A DNA stretch of 64,000 bases from Boothiomyces macroporosus (taxonomy: Eukaryota > Chytridiomycota > Chytridiomycetes > Rhizophydiales > Terramycetaceae). Shown one piece after another: positions 1-11,364 of the stretch (position 1 is its first letter; every line of letters begins with the position of its first letter). The position numbers and the translations under genes were made by a program. The notes under the pieces were generated by a model. The model saw nothing but the letters and a program-made list of their open reading frames with translations. It did not search any database and was not told the DNA's origin. The stretch is from assembly GCA_027604185.1 (NCBI GenBank), contig JADGKB010000012.1, positions 1 through 64,000 on the forward strand, given 5' to 3'.

Positions 1-665
1 CCTCAAACCAATTACCAATGCTCAGCTTGGTAATTTCAAAAATTGCTGTTAAAAAGTGCTTGTTTCTTTTGCCTACACTTGGAGTTGAGACAGTTGTCTT
101 TGTCATCCAGCGAGCTGCTGTGGGCATGAATCCCTTTTAGTGAAGTGATTTTGTAGTCTTGAACCATGAATAATAGTGCAGCATAATCTTAACACTTGTT
201 ATAAACTCAATTCAGTTTGTTAGCACACTCCTCAATCGCATTCTTTATTTTCAGTGCTAGTTTCTGCCCATTTGTTTGTTGTCCAGAAGCAGACAGTTGG
301 CACTCCAATTAATGGTAGTCATGTGCTAAAAGTAAATGCTGCAGCACCATCTTATCAATCAAGATCCAGTACTAATTAGATTATGCTGATCAACAGTAAA
401 TTTTGATGGTAGTAAACAATAGTCAATCGCATATATCATCTTTGGTGCTACAGATAAAATACTTTTTGGATCTGGTTGCTCTCTCTATTTGCACCTTGCA
501 CACAGTTTATCATATCAGATCCGTAAGTGACTAGCTTGCTATTCGATAACATTTTTCAACCTAAAAAGTTTCAAAAAAATTTAGCTTTCCAAGCCGCGCA
601 ATTTGATTGGTCCATAATTTTTTTTTTGTTAAAGTGTATTTTTGGACAGAGAAACTTATCTTTTA
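1..665. other. intergenic, no gene recognised
   Basis: No open frame above about 60 codons and no recognisable RNA gene on either strand. The right part is the upstream region of DBP2, with an A/T tract just before the start codon and an inverted CCAAT box at 602-610. Confidence 0.5.
602..610 (-). promoter_or_regulatory. inverted CCAATCAAA box upstream of DBP2
   Basis: Read on the minus strand this is CCAATCAAA, about 56 bp before the DBP2 start codon. The same nonamer lies upstream of eL15 (23606-23614) and RACK1 (45327-45335). CCAAT boxes bind the heterotrimeric HAP/NF-Y factor; use here is inferred. Confidence 0.35.
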
Positions 666-2301
<1,636 letters not shown>

Positions 2302-2574
2302 TTTGATTTATAAATTAATTATATTCAATATATTTTGATTCAAGTTTGAATGTAGATCTTGCATGTGATTTTGGTCTCAAAAAATAGAATTCCACCACGA
2401 TTTCTAGCGATTCTTAATTAGTCCATCCTATTTGTTGACTCAATCCCGAAACGTTGACATTTTGTTCAATGATGCTTTATGATTCATCTTTAGCAAAAGC
2501 GCGTGAGAAACATATTACTCATTCTGACAAATTCAAAGTATATAAACAACTCAAAAAAAGAGTTCAATATCGAA

Positions 2575-2772
2575 ATGGACACACACCCACAAGTATTAAG
2601 AGATTCAATCAACAAGACCCACTCAGCAGAGGCGCTTGGATCTGTTCCTGTAAATATTCTGCCAAAGGAAGCTCCGCATCTTGATTGCTACCCAGCAATT
2701 GTGAAGGAAATTGTGAACCATGGAACTGAACAGGAAAAAGAAGCGTTGCATGCTATGGAAACTCAGAAATAA
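2575..2772 (+). CDS. small hypothetical protein, 65 aa
   Basis: Short ATG-initiated frame of 65 codons following a TATAAA-like element near 2540. The product is hydrophilic, mildly acidic and has no signal peptide or membrane segment. I do not recognise a family. It lies between DBP2 and the 3' end of the desaturase gene, which runs toward it. Codon use looks ordinary, but an ORF this short can be chance; an extra 5' exon is also possible. Confidence 0.45.
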   Translation: MDTHPQVLRDSINKTHSAEALGSVPVNILPKEAPHLDCYPAIVKEIVNHGTEQEKEALHAMETQK

Positions 2773-2837
2773 ACTATTGTACATTGATTTGATCAAGTTT
2801 TCGGAATTAAAATATACACAAGGTTACAAAAAACTAT

Positions 2838-4076
2838 TTATTCTTCCTTGATCTTTGGTTGAATTTTAGCAACACGCATATCTCCCATTAGCTGGCGGGC
2901 GCTTTTGCTGTGATTATTAAGAACACCATAGAACGACTTTGAGGCGTCTTTTCCTAAATAGCTTGTGATGAGTTTGTCACCTCCAGGATGCTCGTTCTTG
3001 AATTCAGAGACATCAATGGCAAATCCGTCAATGATGATCAATTCATTAGCCTCGCATTCTTTGTGGAATTCTTCCATAGTCCAAGTTGGGAAGGCAGCTT
3101 CATCGCTCCAGATACATTGCTTTCTTAATTTATTGATTTCATCTTGAGCAGTGTTTATCCTTGCTAAATGTTACTGAATAGTTACCTTTAAGTACAACTT
3201 GGTCTGGGATAGTGATGAGATTGTAAGTTGCACCAAAGAATGAAAAGAAGGCAATAACCCACTTTGTAGGATCCCAGTCAAGAGCTCTGATTCCGTTTCT
3301 GTAGTCTCTTGGGAATTCGTGGTGGTAATTGTGGTGACCTTCACCCATAGTGAACAGAGCCAACACAAGGTTACCTCTTGAAGTGTTTTCGTTAGAGTAT
3401 TCTTGTTCGCCCCAGCTGTGGGCCAAGGAGTTGATGAACCAGGTAGTGTGCCACAAAATGATTCTAGTAATGTATCCTCCGTAAAGGAAGCCGCCCAAAG
3501 CATCGCCCCAAGTGTACCCCAAAGCTGTAGGCAATACGAGACCCAAGACAATTGCCAAAGCAGGGAAATGTTTGTGTTGCCATAGAACAACTTTATCTTC
3601 GTTCAAATCAGACTGGTCAATCCATTTCATTCTAGGATATGCCTTCTTTTCAAACATCCATCCCATATGAGAGTACCAAAACCCTCTGGTAGCGTCGTAA
3701 GGATCATGTTCTGTATCAGTGTATCTATGTTAACTACAAGGTACCTGTGATGTAAACGATGTCTCAAAGACCACCATTTAATAGACCCTTCAAAGGCAAG
3801 AGTGCCCATTAATGCCAAAGCCAATCTAACAGGGAATGCTGCTTTATAAGAATTGTGCGACCATAATCTGTGGTATCCCATAGTAATACCAAGACCGCCA
3901 AAGACCCATGTTAAGAATGTGAGCCAAATAGTAGCTGGTTTTGGAGTGTGATAAATCAATGCGTAAATGGAGACCAAGTGAACAAATGTGATGATGATGA
4001 CGACTTCATACCACACCTTCTTTTGCGGTTTAACTTCCTCTGCAGGTCGCTCTTGAGAAACTTGCTCTGCCAACAT
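2838..4076 (-). CDS. OLE1: acyl-CoA delta-9 desaturase with C-terminal cytochrome b5 (OLE1 type)
   Basis: ER membrane di-iron enzyme that puts the first double bond into palmitoyl- and stearoyl-CoA. Two introns, 3725-3744 (20 nt) and 3164-3185 (22 nt), give 398 aa. The three histidine boxes are visible: HRLWSH (69-74), HRLHH (106-110) and HNYHH (242-246), with hydrophobic pairs between them. The C-terminal 80 residues form a cytochrome b5 domain with the haem-ligand motif HPGG (349-352). A fused C-terminal b5 is the fungal arrangement, as animals use a separate b5. It is shorter than yeast Ole1 (about 510 aa), mostly by a reduced N-terminus. The upstream gap to the divergent reductase gene is about 600 bp. 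Confidence 0.95.
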
Positions 4077-4694
4077 TAGAAGAGTTGAAAATTTCTCTTT
4101 TAATTTATAGCCTAATGTGCGGACGGAGGTCGGAAAAGTGCAAGATTTTCAAAGGCGAAAAAACGGTAGTTGTTGGTCAAAATGAACTGAAAAGGTGTCC
4201 ATAGGATCGCATGAATTTGTGGATTGTAGTTTTAGCAGTTTTTTGAACAAAAATAGATTGAGTTGGATACTTTAAAATTTAGCGAATTTTATGCGGGCGG
4301 ACAGTTTTCCAATATGTGGGATAACAAGTATGAATTGCATGTTGACTCATTTCTATGCTAAAAGCAAGGCGCATGAATAAATATTATGTGTGCAATGCAT
4401 TGAAATGCCAAGTTTATCTATTGCAGTCCATGAAATATTTCCTTTCTATAGTGACAGATATCAATCTTGAACCAATTTATGGTTACATAGCATAATCTTG
4501 TTGCTTTCATCTTGGTAATAGGACTTTTAATCAATTTGAAATTTAACAGTTCAGCTACAAGGCCAAATACGGTAAAATAAGCTACTCTGAGAGTTTCACT
4601 TTATCATCAAGGTTGAGCAGCGGCCGAACATCCCAAACTCGCTTTTCTGCGTCCGTGGGAATATTTAAGAGGGAAAAATTGGCAAACTTTTGAA
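4077..4694. other. intergenic between two divergent genes
   Basis: Divergent promoter region of the desaturase (minus) and the reductase (plus). No ORF or RNA gene recognised. It is A/T rich, with a short GC-richer patch near 4615-4660. Confidence 0.5.
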
Positions 4695-6013
4695 ATGTCT
4701 GAAAAAAGAAACTTTGATATTATCGTTTGGGGAGCTACAGGATTTACAGGTGAATATGCAACTTATAATAGGAAGACTAGTTGCAGAATATCTCACCGTT
4801 CATGCACCAAAGCAAGTGAAGTTTGCTATTGCAGGAAGAAGCAAATCCAAACTCGCCGAAATTGCAAATATGATTAAACCGCTTGACAAGGTGGATAGAT
4901 TTGCATCTGGCGTTCCTACACTTGTTGCCGATTCTTCAGATCAGAAATCATTGGACGCGCTAGTTGCTCAAGCTAAAGTTATTATTACTACTGTCGGACC
5001 ATACGCCAAGTACGGTCTTCCATTAGGTTTTTATCTTTTAACATTCAGTCGATGCTTGTGTCAGACATAGAACCCATTACCTGGACTTGACTGGTGAACC
5101 TCATTTCGTAAAGAAAGTAATCGACTTGTATCATGATAAAGCAGTTGAAAACAAGACTCTGATTATTAACTCATCCGGATTTGATTCTGTTCCGTCTGAT
5201 ATCGGTACTTTGTTGATTGCCAACCACTTTAAATCCAAAGGCTTGTCTACAAATAATGTGCGATATTCATCATGGGCTGTATCTGGTGGTGTATCTGGAG
5301 GCACCTTGGCTTCTGGAACAAACATGATTGACGAGCTATCTTTCAAGCAATTGATGGAGTTGAACTCCAACCCAGACTATCTTACTCCAAAGCAGCCAAA
5401 CAAGAGCACTTGGACTAGCGCAGGTATGTACTATGACAAGGGTCTCAAAGTATGGCAATTCCCATTCATTATGGAAGTTTGTAATCTGAGAAATGTTCGC
5501 AGGTCAAACTATTTGCTTGACTATGGTCCAAATTTCCAATACTGCGAAGGAACTAGAGCTCCAAATGTAATTGTTGCTGCTATAGCTACAGTGGTAATTT
5601 ATTCTGTTACTGTGCTAATGCTCCTCAAACCATTCAGAAGATTAATCAGCTATTTGGTTCCACCAGGAACTGGACCAAATGAAAAGACTAGAAAGAATGG
5701 CCACTTTACTTGCAAGTTGTACGGTGAAGCTACAGATGTAATAACAAGTTAAATATAGAAATCTGGCAAGAACATTGGCGCCTTAGCAGTTGTAAAAGGT
5801 GTAGAAGATCCTGGCTATGGTGAAACTTCCAAAATGATTTCAGAAGCTGCTCTAACTCTTGTGTTGGACCAAGAAAAGTTCAATGATCCTTCTGTAGTTG
5901 GTCAATTCAAATTACATGCAGGTGGTGTTGTTACCCCGGCATCTGCTATGGGATTAGCTTATGCTATCCGTCTAAGAAATGCAGGAATGACATTTTCAGT
6001 CTCTGACGCTTAA
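4695..6013 (+). CDS. saccharopine dehydrogenase-like oxidoreductase (SCCPDH / trans-acting enoyl reductase family)
   Basis: NAD(P)-binding Rossmann protein of the SCCPDH family, found on lipid droplets and membranes. Three introns (4750-4771, 5027-5048, 5738-5758; 22, 22, 21 nt) give 417 aa. The N-terminus VWGATGFTGRLVAEY is the dinucleotide-binding loop, interrupted by the first intron. THYLDLTGE and NSSGFDSVPSDIGT are typical family blocks. A hydrophobic segment around residues 270-290, then a basic stretch, resembles the membrane anchor of SCCPDH. It is not a true saccharopine dehydrogenase of lysine synthesis: length and blocks fit the SCCPDH branch. The substrate is unknown. Confidence 0.85.
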
Positions 6014-6166
6014 TCTCATTAATAGGAATCTCATTTTTTAATTTACCCTGTTTTCTATTATTGTCGAATCAATCTACTATCTTATCCTATAATTGTTGAA
6101 TCGTACTAAACACGTGACTACACAATCTTGAAATCAAGAAAAAAAAAGATTTTGAAAAAAAGTAAA

Positions 6167-6937
6167 ATGTCTGCAACAACAAATATTTACCTTTTTCGAA
6201 ATATGATTACTCACAAAGTCCTAGTCAGTCCCAAGTTCAACATGCAGAATTCCATTTTAAAGCAAATCGGAGAACACCGTAATCAATTGAAAGTCAGACC
6301 AGATCACTGGGTGCCATTCGCAGTTGTTTCCGGGATAAAAAGAGTCCAAACGGTTACCAATATCATCGACAAGTGCACCAAGTTGATCCCCAGACCGCTT
6401 GGATATTATCGCTTGCCTCTTGCAACACCAAATGACAAGCATCCGCAGTTCCCAGGCTGGAAGATTCCAGATGCTGTGATAGACACTACCAATAAGCTAT
6501 CAACTGCATTGAATAGTGAAAAAGTGTTGGAAAAAGAAGAATTGGGGCCAGAAGACACGATTACGATTCACTGGGAAAGAGACGAATATCAATACATTAC
6601 TACTAATTGGCCATCATTCATTCAACACGAAAAACTTGAATTGATTAGAAATAGATATCCTGTCGTTCCAGGTTTCGACAACAAAACCAGAACCGATATC
6701 TTGACCGCAGAAGAACTTGAAATCCAAGCCAATATTCCTGTACCTACACCAACCTTACAAGATTTCATGAAGAAGCCAAGTACTTGGAAAACAAAGAATG
6801 AAATGCCTCCTCCTGGAACAAAGATCCACCGCTACGGTTCCAAATGGGGGAAAAGCTTCCCAATCCTAAAGAAAGACAATACTGAGAAATTCAAGAAACT
6901 CAGAGAATTGAAATTATTAAAAAAGAATAAAAAGTAA
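6167..6937 (+). CDS. MHR1: mitochondrial ribosomal protein mL67 (Mhr1 family)
   Basis: Single-exon frame of 256 aa, taken from the ATG at 6167 although the frame stays open upstream. The N-terminus, with IYLFRN followed by RPDHWVPFAVVSG, matches the fungal mL67/Mhr1 pattern (an I-Y/F-L/I-F-N strand, then a basic LRxDxW motif). The C-terminus is strongly lysine rich, as expected of an rRNA-binding protein. Known role: mitoribosome large-subunit protein, also linked to mtDNA recombination in yeast. It starts about 150 bp after the reductase stop on the same strand. The assignment rests on short blocks and is moderately sure. Confidence 0.6.
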   Translation: MSATTNIYLFRNMITHKVLVSPKFNMQNSILKQIGEHRNQLKVRPDHWVPFAVVSGIKRVQTVTNIIDKCTKLIPRPLGYYRLPLATPNDKHPQFPGWKIPDAVIDTTNKLSTALNSEKVLEKEELGPEDTITIHWERDEYQYITTNWPSFIQHEKLELIRNRYPVVPGFDNKTRTDILTAEELEIQANIPVPTPTLQDFMKKPSTWKTKNEMPPPGTKIHRYGSKWGKSFPILKKDNTEKFKKLRELKLLKKNKK

Positions 6938-6971
6938 TGGCTTCACTCTTACGCCTCTTTAATTTTTTCCA

Positions 6972-7283
6972 ATGAGTGAAGAAGTGGAAATGCAGCATCA
7001 ACAAATTCCCATACCGAATGAAGACAATGAAACCGATATAGAGACAGAATATGAAGACCCGGAGCCTTACACTCTAGCGACAGAGGAAACTCCGCTGTTG
7101 CTGGATTTCACTGACCCTCCTCCAGAGTACGAGGATGACGACCCTCTTCCCACTTACCAACAAGTGCAACAAGAGAACGGTTATTTTGAAGACGACAGGA
7201 TCGATTGTTCTTCATTTATATTCCTAGTAATAATGTGTGCCATAGTAGTTGTTACAATTTTGCCTGTAATGATACCGAACTAA
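6972..7283 (+). CDS. small acidic single-pass membrane protein with PPxY and LPxY motifs
   Basis: 103 aa, one exon. Residues 1-78 are acidic, with ETPLLL (a dileucine-like sorting signal), PPPEY and LPTY. Residues about 81-99 form one hydrophobic segment close to the C-terminus, so it looks tail-anchored. PPxY/LPxY motifs bind WW domains of Rsp5/NEDD4-type ubiquitin ligases, and small membrane adaptors such as Bsd2 or Tre1 work this way. That role is inferred. It starts 34 bp after mL67 and faces COX11 tail to tail. Confidence 0.65.
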   Translation: MSEEVEMQHQQIPIPNEDNETDIETEYEDPEPYTLATEETPLLLDFTDPPPEYEDDDPLPTYQQVQQENGYFEDDRIDCSSFIFLVIMCAIVVVTILPVMIPN

Positions 7284-7341
7284 TAAACTGTATATTATTT
7301 TATTTCTTGGTTCTTGGATTTAAAGAATGTGTAGTGGAGAG

Positions 7342-8048
7342 TTATTTCGTCAACGTCTTTCTAGAATTAGTGGGATTTACCATCCATGGATCGGTAGAGA
7401 ACTCTGGGTCAATGAAAAAGAACACTGGCATGTCAATCTCATCTCCGGCTTGGAGCATCTGTTCCTCAAAGCAGAAACACTGGATCTTGTTGAAATACTG
7501 TGCAGCTTTGTAGGGTATCACTGAGTAAGTGGATATCCCAATAATATCCTCCTTTGTTGGATTCTTTGCTTTGAAAAAAGTGAGAGCAGTTTCCCTGGGT
7601 TAGCGATATTTACCCTGGAATAACAGTAATTCGTTTTACTTCTGGCGTAAACGACCAAGGCATTTCATCAGATACACTGGAATCGAAATGAATCTTGATT
7701 GGTCTAGCATACTTGGTTGGCGATAGTTCCTTTAAGTCAAATTTAGTCCCTGCACCAGTCTTTGGAGTTCCATCATATCCCGTCGTTGTACCTGAATGAA
7801 TTCAAAAATACAGAATAATTGGTACAGCGGAACTGCTGCAAATGAAGCCCCAAGGAAAAATATGATTATCGACACTCCATAGTTCACTGTCGTTTGAATT
7901 GATTTGGCTGCATTAATTATGGTAGACCTTTTTCAGGATGAATTCGAGAGGAATATAATCTTTGAAATCCTGGCTTTCTAATAAATAGTCCATTCATGTT
8001 ATGCTGGCATTGTAATCCGCTTCTCAGTTTTAGAAATGGTCTGAACAT
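7342..8048 (-). CDS. COX11: cytochrome c oxidase assembly protein COX11
   Basis: Copper chaperone of the inner mitochondrial membrane that delivers Cu to the CuB site of Cox1. No single frame here is long, because four short exons are split by introns of 20, 20 and 19 nt (7908-7927, 7792-7811, 7595-7613). The spliced product is 215 aa. Residues 1-35 are a basic, hydroxylated mitochondrial presequence, 50-68 a transmembrane helix, Cys73 and the CFCFEEQ motif (171-177) the copper ligands, and GISTYSVIPYKAAQYFNKIQ the family signature. The ATG at 8048 is chosen because it gives the full presequence; a second in-frame ATG follows 17 codons later. Shadow ORFs on the plus strand are not genes. Confidence 0.93.
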
Positions 8049-8102
8049 GAAAAAATTAAAACGAAAAAATTAGTCATCGATGCGTGATATTTTAGAAATA
8101 TA

Positions 8103-9397
8103 TTAGCAGAGTGGAGGGACATCTGGGTCATCTACGAAATCAGTATCTTGCGGTTTAAACTTTGGTTTTTCAAAAATCTTTTTTGGTTCCTTTACAATAT
8201 TCTTGTAGTCAACTCCTAATTTTTCAAACCTCTTTTTTTGTGGTTTCAACTCTTTTTTTACTGGTTTGATTTCTAGCTGCTCTTTTCCGGCTTTTTCTAG
8301 ATCTACAATGCCGGAAAACGATTGGCGAGCGACTGTGATTGCCAATTGGCCGGTAAGTTTGCTTCTTTCCAGGTACTGGCTGTCAGGTTTGACAGGATGC
8401 TCAAAAAGTAATTGAAGGATTTTTTCTTTGATTGTGATACAGACAAAAGTAGGATTGACTTGAACATTAATCAAACTAGTGTCCAAGTACTTTGAAATAT
8501 CAATGGTAAGTTTAATCCATTCGTCTGTAATTTGCCAGTTGAATGTCCATTTTCCCTCGTTTTTCTGGTAGATTCTACCGTCTGGTCCAACGAGAATCTT
8601 TTTCTTTGGCTCTTTCTTTTCCAAATGCTTTTTGTCCTTGTTTCGGAGTTTATCCAGCTCTCTAGCTGCCTTTAACCGCTCTTCTGGTGAATGCCCTACC
8701 AATTGATTCTGGAATTCTTCCTTTTTAGCCTCAAGACTATGTTAAATTATATTACTCTGCATCCAAAGGCTCTTCTTCTGGGATCTCATCCCTAGTTATC
8801 TTTCCCTTTTCCAATTTTTCTTTTAGTAACCGATCGCGAATAGATTTGTACTGTTGATTTGCGATAATTCTTTCTGATCGTTTAATTTCCTGCCCGTCAA
8901 GCGACTAGGTTAAAATGTCTTACTTGAAGTTGTGGAAGGGTGGCGATAACAAAAGATCTATAGCCTTCAATATCTGTACAGGGATTACCAGTCAAGTACA
9001 GCTGTCGAAGAGCATCGTTTTCTTTGAGGTTTTCCAAACAAACCAAATCTTCAACAAAATTTACTGTCAAGTCTAGTTTTTCAAGAGACTCGCATCCTTG
9101 TAGATTTTCAACCACTCTAATATTGTTTAACGACAGCTGCAAATATTTCAGGCTCTTTAATTTGTTTAGATTTTCTAATATTATTCTCGATTACCAATCT
9201 TCATTATTTGATTACATTGCAAGTACAGGATTTCAAGGTTTCTGCAGTATTTATCCAAGTTTTCAATCTTTTCAATGTCAAACTGATGGAGAGAAATTTC
9301 TTTTAGTGTGGTCAACTCTCCGTCATTATGCTCTGACCGTCTTCGTAGTAGTGCTTCGTCAACTAGGAATCAATCAGTAAGTACTTTTTTGAACCAT
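8103..9397 (-). CDS. DNAAF11: dynein axonemal assembly factor 11 (LRRC6/tilB)
   Basis: Cytoplasmic factor needed to preassemble axonemal dynein arms, found only in organisms with motile cilia. Four introns (9363-9384, 9175-9194, 8905-8923, 8737-8755; 22, 20, 19, 19 nt) give 404 aa (human about 466). The N-terminal half has leucine-rich repeats (LEILYLQCNQI, LKYLQLSLNNI, LEKLDLTVNFVEDL), capped by LTGNPCTDIEGYRSFVIATL, the tilB signature. A charged linker follows, then a CS/p23-like beta domain (about 260-350). The C-terminus ends in DPDVPPLC, close to the conserved DPxVPPL tail of the family. Its presence says that this organism has, or recently had, a motile flagellum. Confidence 0.9.
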
Positions 9398-9428
9398 GTT
9401 TATTTGTAAAATTAACGACGCGTCACAA

Positions 9429-10208
9429 TCAGGAAAAGAAGGGTCTTGGAATATCATAACCGGACTGAGTAGTACCATATCTAACCCCACCAAGTCTAGA
9501 TACGATATTATACTTGGCAATATCCACTGTTCCTTCTTCATCCAAAACTGAATCTTTTACATGAATCATTGCAATTTCACCCAGTACTACCCCAGCAGTG
9601 GTTTCTCCTTTTGTATTTTTCAAGTAGTTGATTGTATGGACTTTGCATTCGAATGAGACCGCACTTTGCTCGATTCTAGGGGGAACTACTTTATCGCTTT
9701 TTAAAATAGTCAAACCAGATTGATCTAGTTCTGATACTTCATATGGGAAATTTCCGGATGCGTGATTAGCGCTTTCTACAAAGCACTCGGACATCATATT
9801 GACTACAAATTCACTGTTCTGCATAATGTTTTTCAGCGTATCTTTAGGTTGTCCACCTTGATAGTTGATACTTACCATCAGAGTTGGTGGATCGTGACAA
9901 ACCACGTTGAAATAACTGAATGGAGCTACATTAATCGTGCCAGTTTCTTTGTTTACGGTAGATACCAAGGCAATAGGACGTGGTACCACTGCAGATATCA
10001 AAAATTTGTATATTTTGGGTTTCTCCATTGCAGCAGGATCCAAGTGTTTGTAGCTACCTGGCATTGATGGCTGGGTAGCTCCTACTTGCCATCCTGGATT
10101 TGGAGAATTTGTTTTTGTAAATATGGTTTTGGACATTTTGGAGAGAACGGAAACTTTTCTGAACATGCGCGGAAAATTCATTGGGAAAAGAAATTCCAAA
10201 TCGGCCAT
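9429..10208 (-). CDS. flavin reductase-like FMN-binding split-barrel protein
   Basis: Single exon, 259 aa from the first ATG (10208); the frame is open further upstream only from a GTG. Internal ATGs at 10181, 10166 and 10136 are also possible, so the start is uncertain. PRPIALVST, FSYFNVVCHDPP and GxxKDTLxNI are the flavin-reductase-like (PF01613) blocks that hold FMN. Related fungal proteins are described as DIM6/NTAB-family oxidoreductases of unknown substrate. It is divergent from the thioredoxin-like gene, with about 100 bp between starts. Confidence 0.8.
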   Translation of the reverse strand: MADLEFLFPMNFPRMFRKVSVLSKMSKTIFTKTNSPNPGWQVGATQPSMPGSYKHLDPAAMEKPKIYKFLISAVVPRPIALVSTVNKETGTINVAPFSYFNVVCHDPPTLMVSINYQGGQPKDTLKNIMQNSEFVVNMMSECFVESANHASGNFPYEVSELDQSGLTILKSDKVVPPRIEQSAVSFECKVHTINYLKNTKGETTAGVVLGEIAMIHVKDSVLDEEGTVDIAKYNIVSRLGGVRYGTTQSGYDIPRPFFS

Positions 10209-10311
10209 CAGTGCATGATCACCAACCACATTTACGTGTAGTTGCAGATTTGTAAATGCATGGTTAAAATTGTGTCAAACATTCATTGTTATTGTTTAGA
10301 AATTTTTGACC

Positions 10312-11360
10312 ATGGCATGGGTGATTCCTCAAGACCAGTCACAATTGCTTCAACATATTGGGGCGAGTTTGGCAGTCGCTCTTTTCTATGATGGCAAAGA
10401 GTAAGTTATTGTTAATTTTTGAACAAATAGTTTTACTTTCGATTTGGACGAATTTCTCGATCAGCAAATTCGCGATATCGTCACAATTAGGGTCGATCTG
10501 AACAAAGTCAAGGATGCTGTCAACAAGTACAGACTGGTAAATCTCCCAACTTGGAGATTTTTTTCAAAGGGAGTCGATTTAAAACTGGACGTGCCTGAAG
10601 AAGATCTTGATAGGGTGAAAGAAATAATCATACAGCAACTAAATAAGCAGACCGCAATGACCGATATTAAATCTTTCAAAGAATATACGGCGCTGATTTC
10701 TGAAAAAGATACAGTACATTGTGTTTACTATTATTCCAAAAGCCACCTGAATTATGATTACATGTCAAAGGTGGATTCGTTCTCTCTAAAACATGACCAC
10801 GCAAAATTCTATTCCGTTGATATCGACAAATTCAAAGACATTTGTAAAATGAATGATTTGGAGGGAGTCCATACCATCCATTTCTTTATAAATGGCGAAA
10901 AGCTGCCCATCAGATCAACACCGCCTTTCAAGGATTTTGAAAAAACTATAAGCGAATACCTTTATACATATGATAGAAAAAAGAAAGATATTCAAGGACA
11001 ATCGCTGAGAAGAAGAGGGGCTTCTCTTTCAACCAAAAGAGAGATGCCAGAATCAGAAAGACTGCAAATTCAAACTGGTGATGATCGACCAAGGACTGGA
11101 TCAGCCTCTCCCATTGAAATGACCTCAAACAGAGTAGAAAGGCGATCTACTTTGACAAGAAGAGTAGTTGTAGAATCTGATGAAAATATTGCGGATAAAA
11201 AGGTGGTTGATGACAGGAATATTGTTGACCAAAAAGACTCACTTCGCATAGAGAAATCCGATGCATTGCCTAGAAAAATACTAGTTTCAGGCGAGCAAAG
11301 TAAATTTCGTTTGATATAGGTATAAGAAATAAGCGACCAGAGAGATCAATTCGAGGGTAA
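10312..11360 (+). CDS. thioredoxin-fold-like protein without CxxC
   Basis: The first exon encodes about 30 residues, then a 30-nt intron (10401-10430). Residues 1-100 and about 105-210 each look like a thioredoxin fold: ALFYDG then VDLNKVKDAVNKYRLVNLPTWRFF, and GVHTIHFFINGEKLP. Neither has a CxxC pair, so it cannot be a classic oxidoreductase. The C-terminal 110 residues are charged and Ser/Arg rich, probably disordered. Unspliced, the frame ends at 11319. A 20-nt GT-AG segment at 11300-11319 contains that stop, and removing it extends the frame in phase to 11360, adding 13 basic residues; I prefer this model weakly. Function unknown. Confidence 0.6.
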
Positions 11361-11364
11361 TATA

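Noticed and set aside
7205..7524. Plus-strand ORFs downstream of the PPxY gene
   Set aside because: They are antisense shadows of COX11, whose exons explain the openness of this strand.
9024..9380. 118-codon plus-strand ORF over DNAAF11
   Set aside because: Antisense to the leucine-rich-repeat exons, no recognisable product, and DNAAF11 splicing accounts for the region.
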